The position numbers were made by a program, and so were the translations under genes. 64,000 bases of DNA from Azotobacter vinelandii CA (GTDB lineage: Bacteria > Pseudomonadota > Gammaproteobacteria > Pseudomonadales > Pseudomonadaceae). Every line of letters starts with the position of its first letter. Within the stretch, counting starts at the first letter, position 1. The notes beneath the pieces are model-generated. The model was not told the DNA's origin. It did no database searches and saw nothing but the letters and a program-made list of their open reading frames with translations. Below are positions 62,750 to 64,000 of this stretch, piece by piece. The DNA lies in the NCBI RefSeq assembly GCF_000380335.1, contig NC_021149.1:3152501-3216500 (forward strand), in the 5' to 3' direction.

Positions 62750-63940
62750 ATGAGCATCACTCCACTTCGCAACGCTTCCCAGGCAGCTTCCGGCTCGCCT
62801 GTCCGCCCCGGCAGCCCGGCCTTTTCCGCGCTGCTGAACCGCCTCGGCGAGGAATTCGCCGGGCGCGCCGCCCACTACGACCGCAGCGGCGAGTTTCCCC
62901 GGGAAAACTTCCAGCGCCTGCATCAGGAGGGCCTGCTGGCCCTGACCATTCCCCTCTCCCAGGGCGGCCTGGGCGGCGGGCTGGCCGAGGCCGTCGAGGC
63001 CATCGGCGCGGTGGCCAAGGGCGATCCGTCCACCGCGCTGATCCTGGCGATGCAGTACCTGCACCACAACCGCCTGCAGGACAACCCGCAATGGCCGGAA
63101 GCGCTGCGCCAGCGGGTGGTGCGCGAAGCCGTCGAGGACGGCGCGCTGATCAACGCGCTGCGCGTCGAGCCGGCGCTCGGCTCGCCCTCGCGCGGCGGCC
63201 TGCCGGCCACCGTCGCCCGGCGCACGCCGGAGGGCTGGCGGATCAGCGGCAGCAAGCTCTACTCCACCGGCAGCCACGGGCTGACCTGGTGCAACGTGTT
63301 CGCCCGCAGCGACGACGCCGACCCGTTGGTCGGCGTCTGGCTGATCCGCAAGGACAGCCCCGGTATCCGTATCGTCGAGGACTGGGACCATCTGGGCATG
63401 CGCGCCACCTGCAGCCACCGCATCGATTTCGACGACGTGCTGGTGCCGCTGGAGCACGCAGTCAACGTGGCGCCGGCCAGCCGCAAGAGCACCGAGACCG
63501 AACTCGATCCCGAGGGTCTGTTGTGGATGGGCGCGCTGCTCGGCGCTCTCTACGACGGCGTCGCCCGCGCCGCCCGCGACTGGCTGGTCGACTGGCTGAA
63601 GCAGCGCACGCCGAGCGCGCTCGGCGCGCCGCTCGCCAGCCTGCCGCGCCTGCAGCAACTGGTCGGCGAAATCGACAGCCTGCTGCTGGTCAACCGCAGC
63701 CTGCTGGACGCCGCCGTCGACCGGCGCCTGCCGATCGGAGCCAGCGGCCAGCTCAAGCATCTGGTCACCGACAACGCCATCCGCGTCGTGGAGCTGGCCC
63801 TGCAGGCCTCCGGCAACCACGGCCTGAGCAAGAACAACTCCCTGGAGCGGCACTACCGCGACGTGCTGTGCGGGCGCATCCACACGCCGCAGAGCGACGT
63901 CGTGCTGGTCAAGGCCGGCCAGGCAGCCCTGGGACTCTAG
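62750..63940 (+). CDS. Acyl-CoA-dehydrogenase-fold flavoprotein (SfnB/DszC-like)
   Basis: A 396-residue protein of the acyl-CoA dehydrogenase fold. The segments LALTIPLSQGGLGGGLAEAVEAI, GSKLYSTGSHGLTWCNVFAR, WDHLGMRATCSHRIDFDDVLVP and QASGNHGLSKNNSLERHYRDVL are visible. The catalytic Glu region of true dehydrogenases is not obvious, and the family includes SfnB and DszC-type monooxygenases that act in sulfur-source use. That role fits the sulfur genes in the window; substrate is unknown. I chose ATG 62750 (MSITPLRNASQ). Confidence 0.78.
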   Translation: MSITPLRNASQAASGSPVRPGSPAFSALLNRLGEEFAGRAAHYDRSGEFPRENFQRLHQEGLLALTIPLSQGGLGGGLAEAVEAIGAVAKGDPSTALILAMQYLHHNRLQDNPQWPEALRQRVVREAVEDGALINALRVEPALGSPSRGGLPATVARRTPEGWRISGSKLYSTGSHGLTWCNVFARSDDADPLVGVWLIRKDSPGIRIVEDWDHLGMRATCSHRIDFDDVLVPLEHAVNVAPASRKSTETELDPEGLLWMGALLGALYDGVARAARDWLVDWLKQRTPSALGAPLASLPRLQQLVGEIDSLLLVNRSLLDAAVDRRLPIGASGQLKHLVTDNAIRVVELALQASGNHGLSKNNSLERHYRDVLCGRIHTPQSDVVLVKAGQAALGL

Positions 63941-64000
63941 GCTCGGCCGGGGAAGGGGGAAACGGGCCGACAGCCCCTCTCCCCCTCTTCCCCATGGCGA

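Overview
The window looks like chromosomal DNA of an Azotobacter (Pseudomonadaceae). The ccm, ssu, lsfA, sbp and dmp genes are of Pseudomonas type, GC is very high through most of the window, and the thiol dioxygenase at 50051-50659 carries the residues H90/H92/H142 and S155-H157-Y159, which I recall as the numbering of the A. vinelandii 3-mercaptopropionate dioxygenase. The genus call is an inference; no search could be run.

Layout. 1-3022: ccmFEDCBA, cytochrome c maturation (ccmF cut by the window edge), next to an isolated fleN-like ATPase and sodC. 4891-5343: a duplicated tRNA-Ala/tRNA-Glu pair. 5444-11846: sulfonate utilisation ssuEADCB with lsfA, and a divergent sulfate-binding protein. 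12872-37007: a phenol / meta-cleavage pathway in two minus-strand blocks. The upper block (30036-24288) is dmpB-KLMNOP behind a sigma54 promoter; the lower block (18726-12872) is dmpC-E-H-I-F-G-Q. Between them sits cargo: hipBA, an LprI-like gene, an orphan hicB and an arsenic operon. The sigma54 regulator dmpR, a GlcG/HbpS-like gene and an outer-membrane SphA-like gene follow at 33431-36754. An AT-rich patch with a UDG-like gene and an IS630 element separates dmpR from dmpB. A LysR gene at 37183 probably controls the lower block, because the same ATAC-N7-GTAT operator lies upstream of dmpC and between sphA and lysR.

38364-51669 is largely devoted to sulfur. It holds a TonB receptor and binding protein behind a sigma54-type promoter, a sulfonate-type ABC system with two binding proteins, a TauD/TfdA dioxygenase, a four-module rhodanese, the thiol dioxygenase and a divergent LysR. 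51875-56127 is a small redox cluster with two LysR regulators.

56369-62401 is a likely defence island: a RelE/XRE toxin-antitoxin pair; an AT-rich, translationally coupled operon of a NACHT NTPase, a RelA/SpoT-fold protein and an 81-residue protein; and a reversed HipA/XRE pair. The NACHT-RelA/SpoT operon is the best candidate for an undescribed system. Both hip-type loci have three operators at constant spacing (50 bp and 42 bp). The window ends with an acyl-CoA-dehydrogenase-like gene resembling SfnB.

Metabolic logic: phenol is hydroxylated to catechol (DmpKLMNOP) and opened by DmpB. It then goes through the oxalocrotonate branch (DmpC, I, H, E) to 4-hydroxy-2-oxovalerate, which DmpG and DmpF turn into pyruvate and acetyl-CoA. 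DmpQ should reactivate DmpB. No dmpD hydrolase is present, so the hydrolytic branch is missing here.
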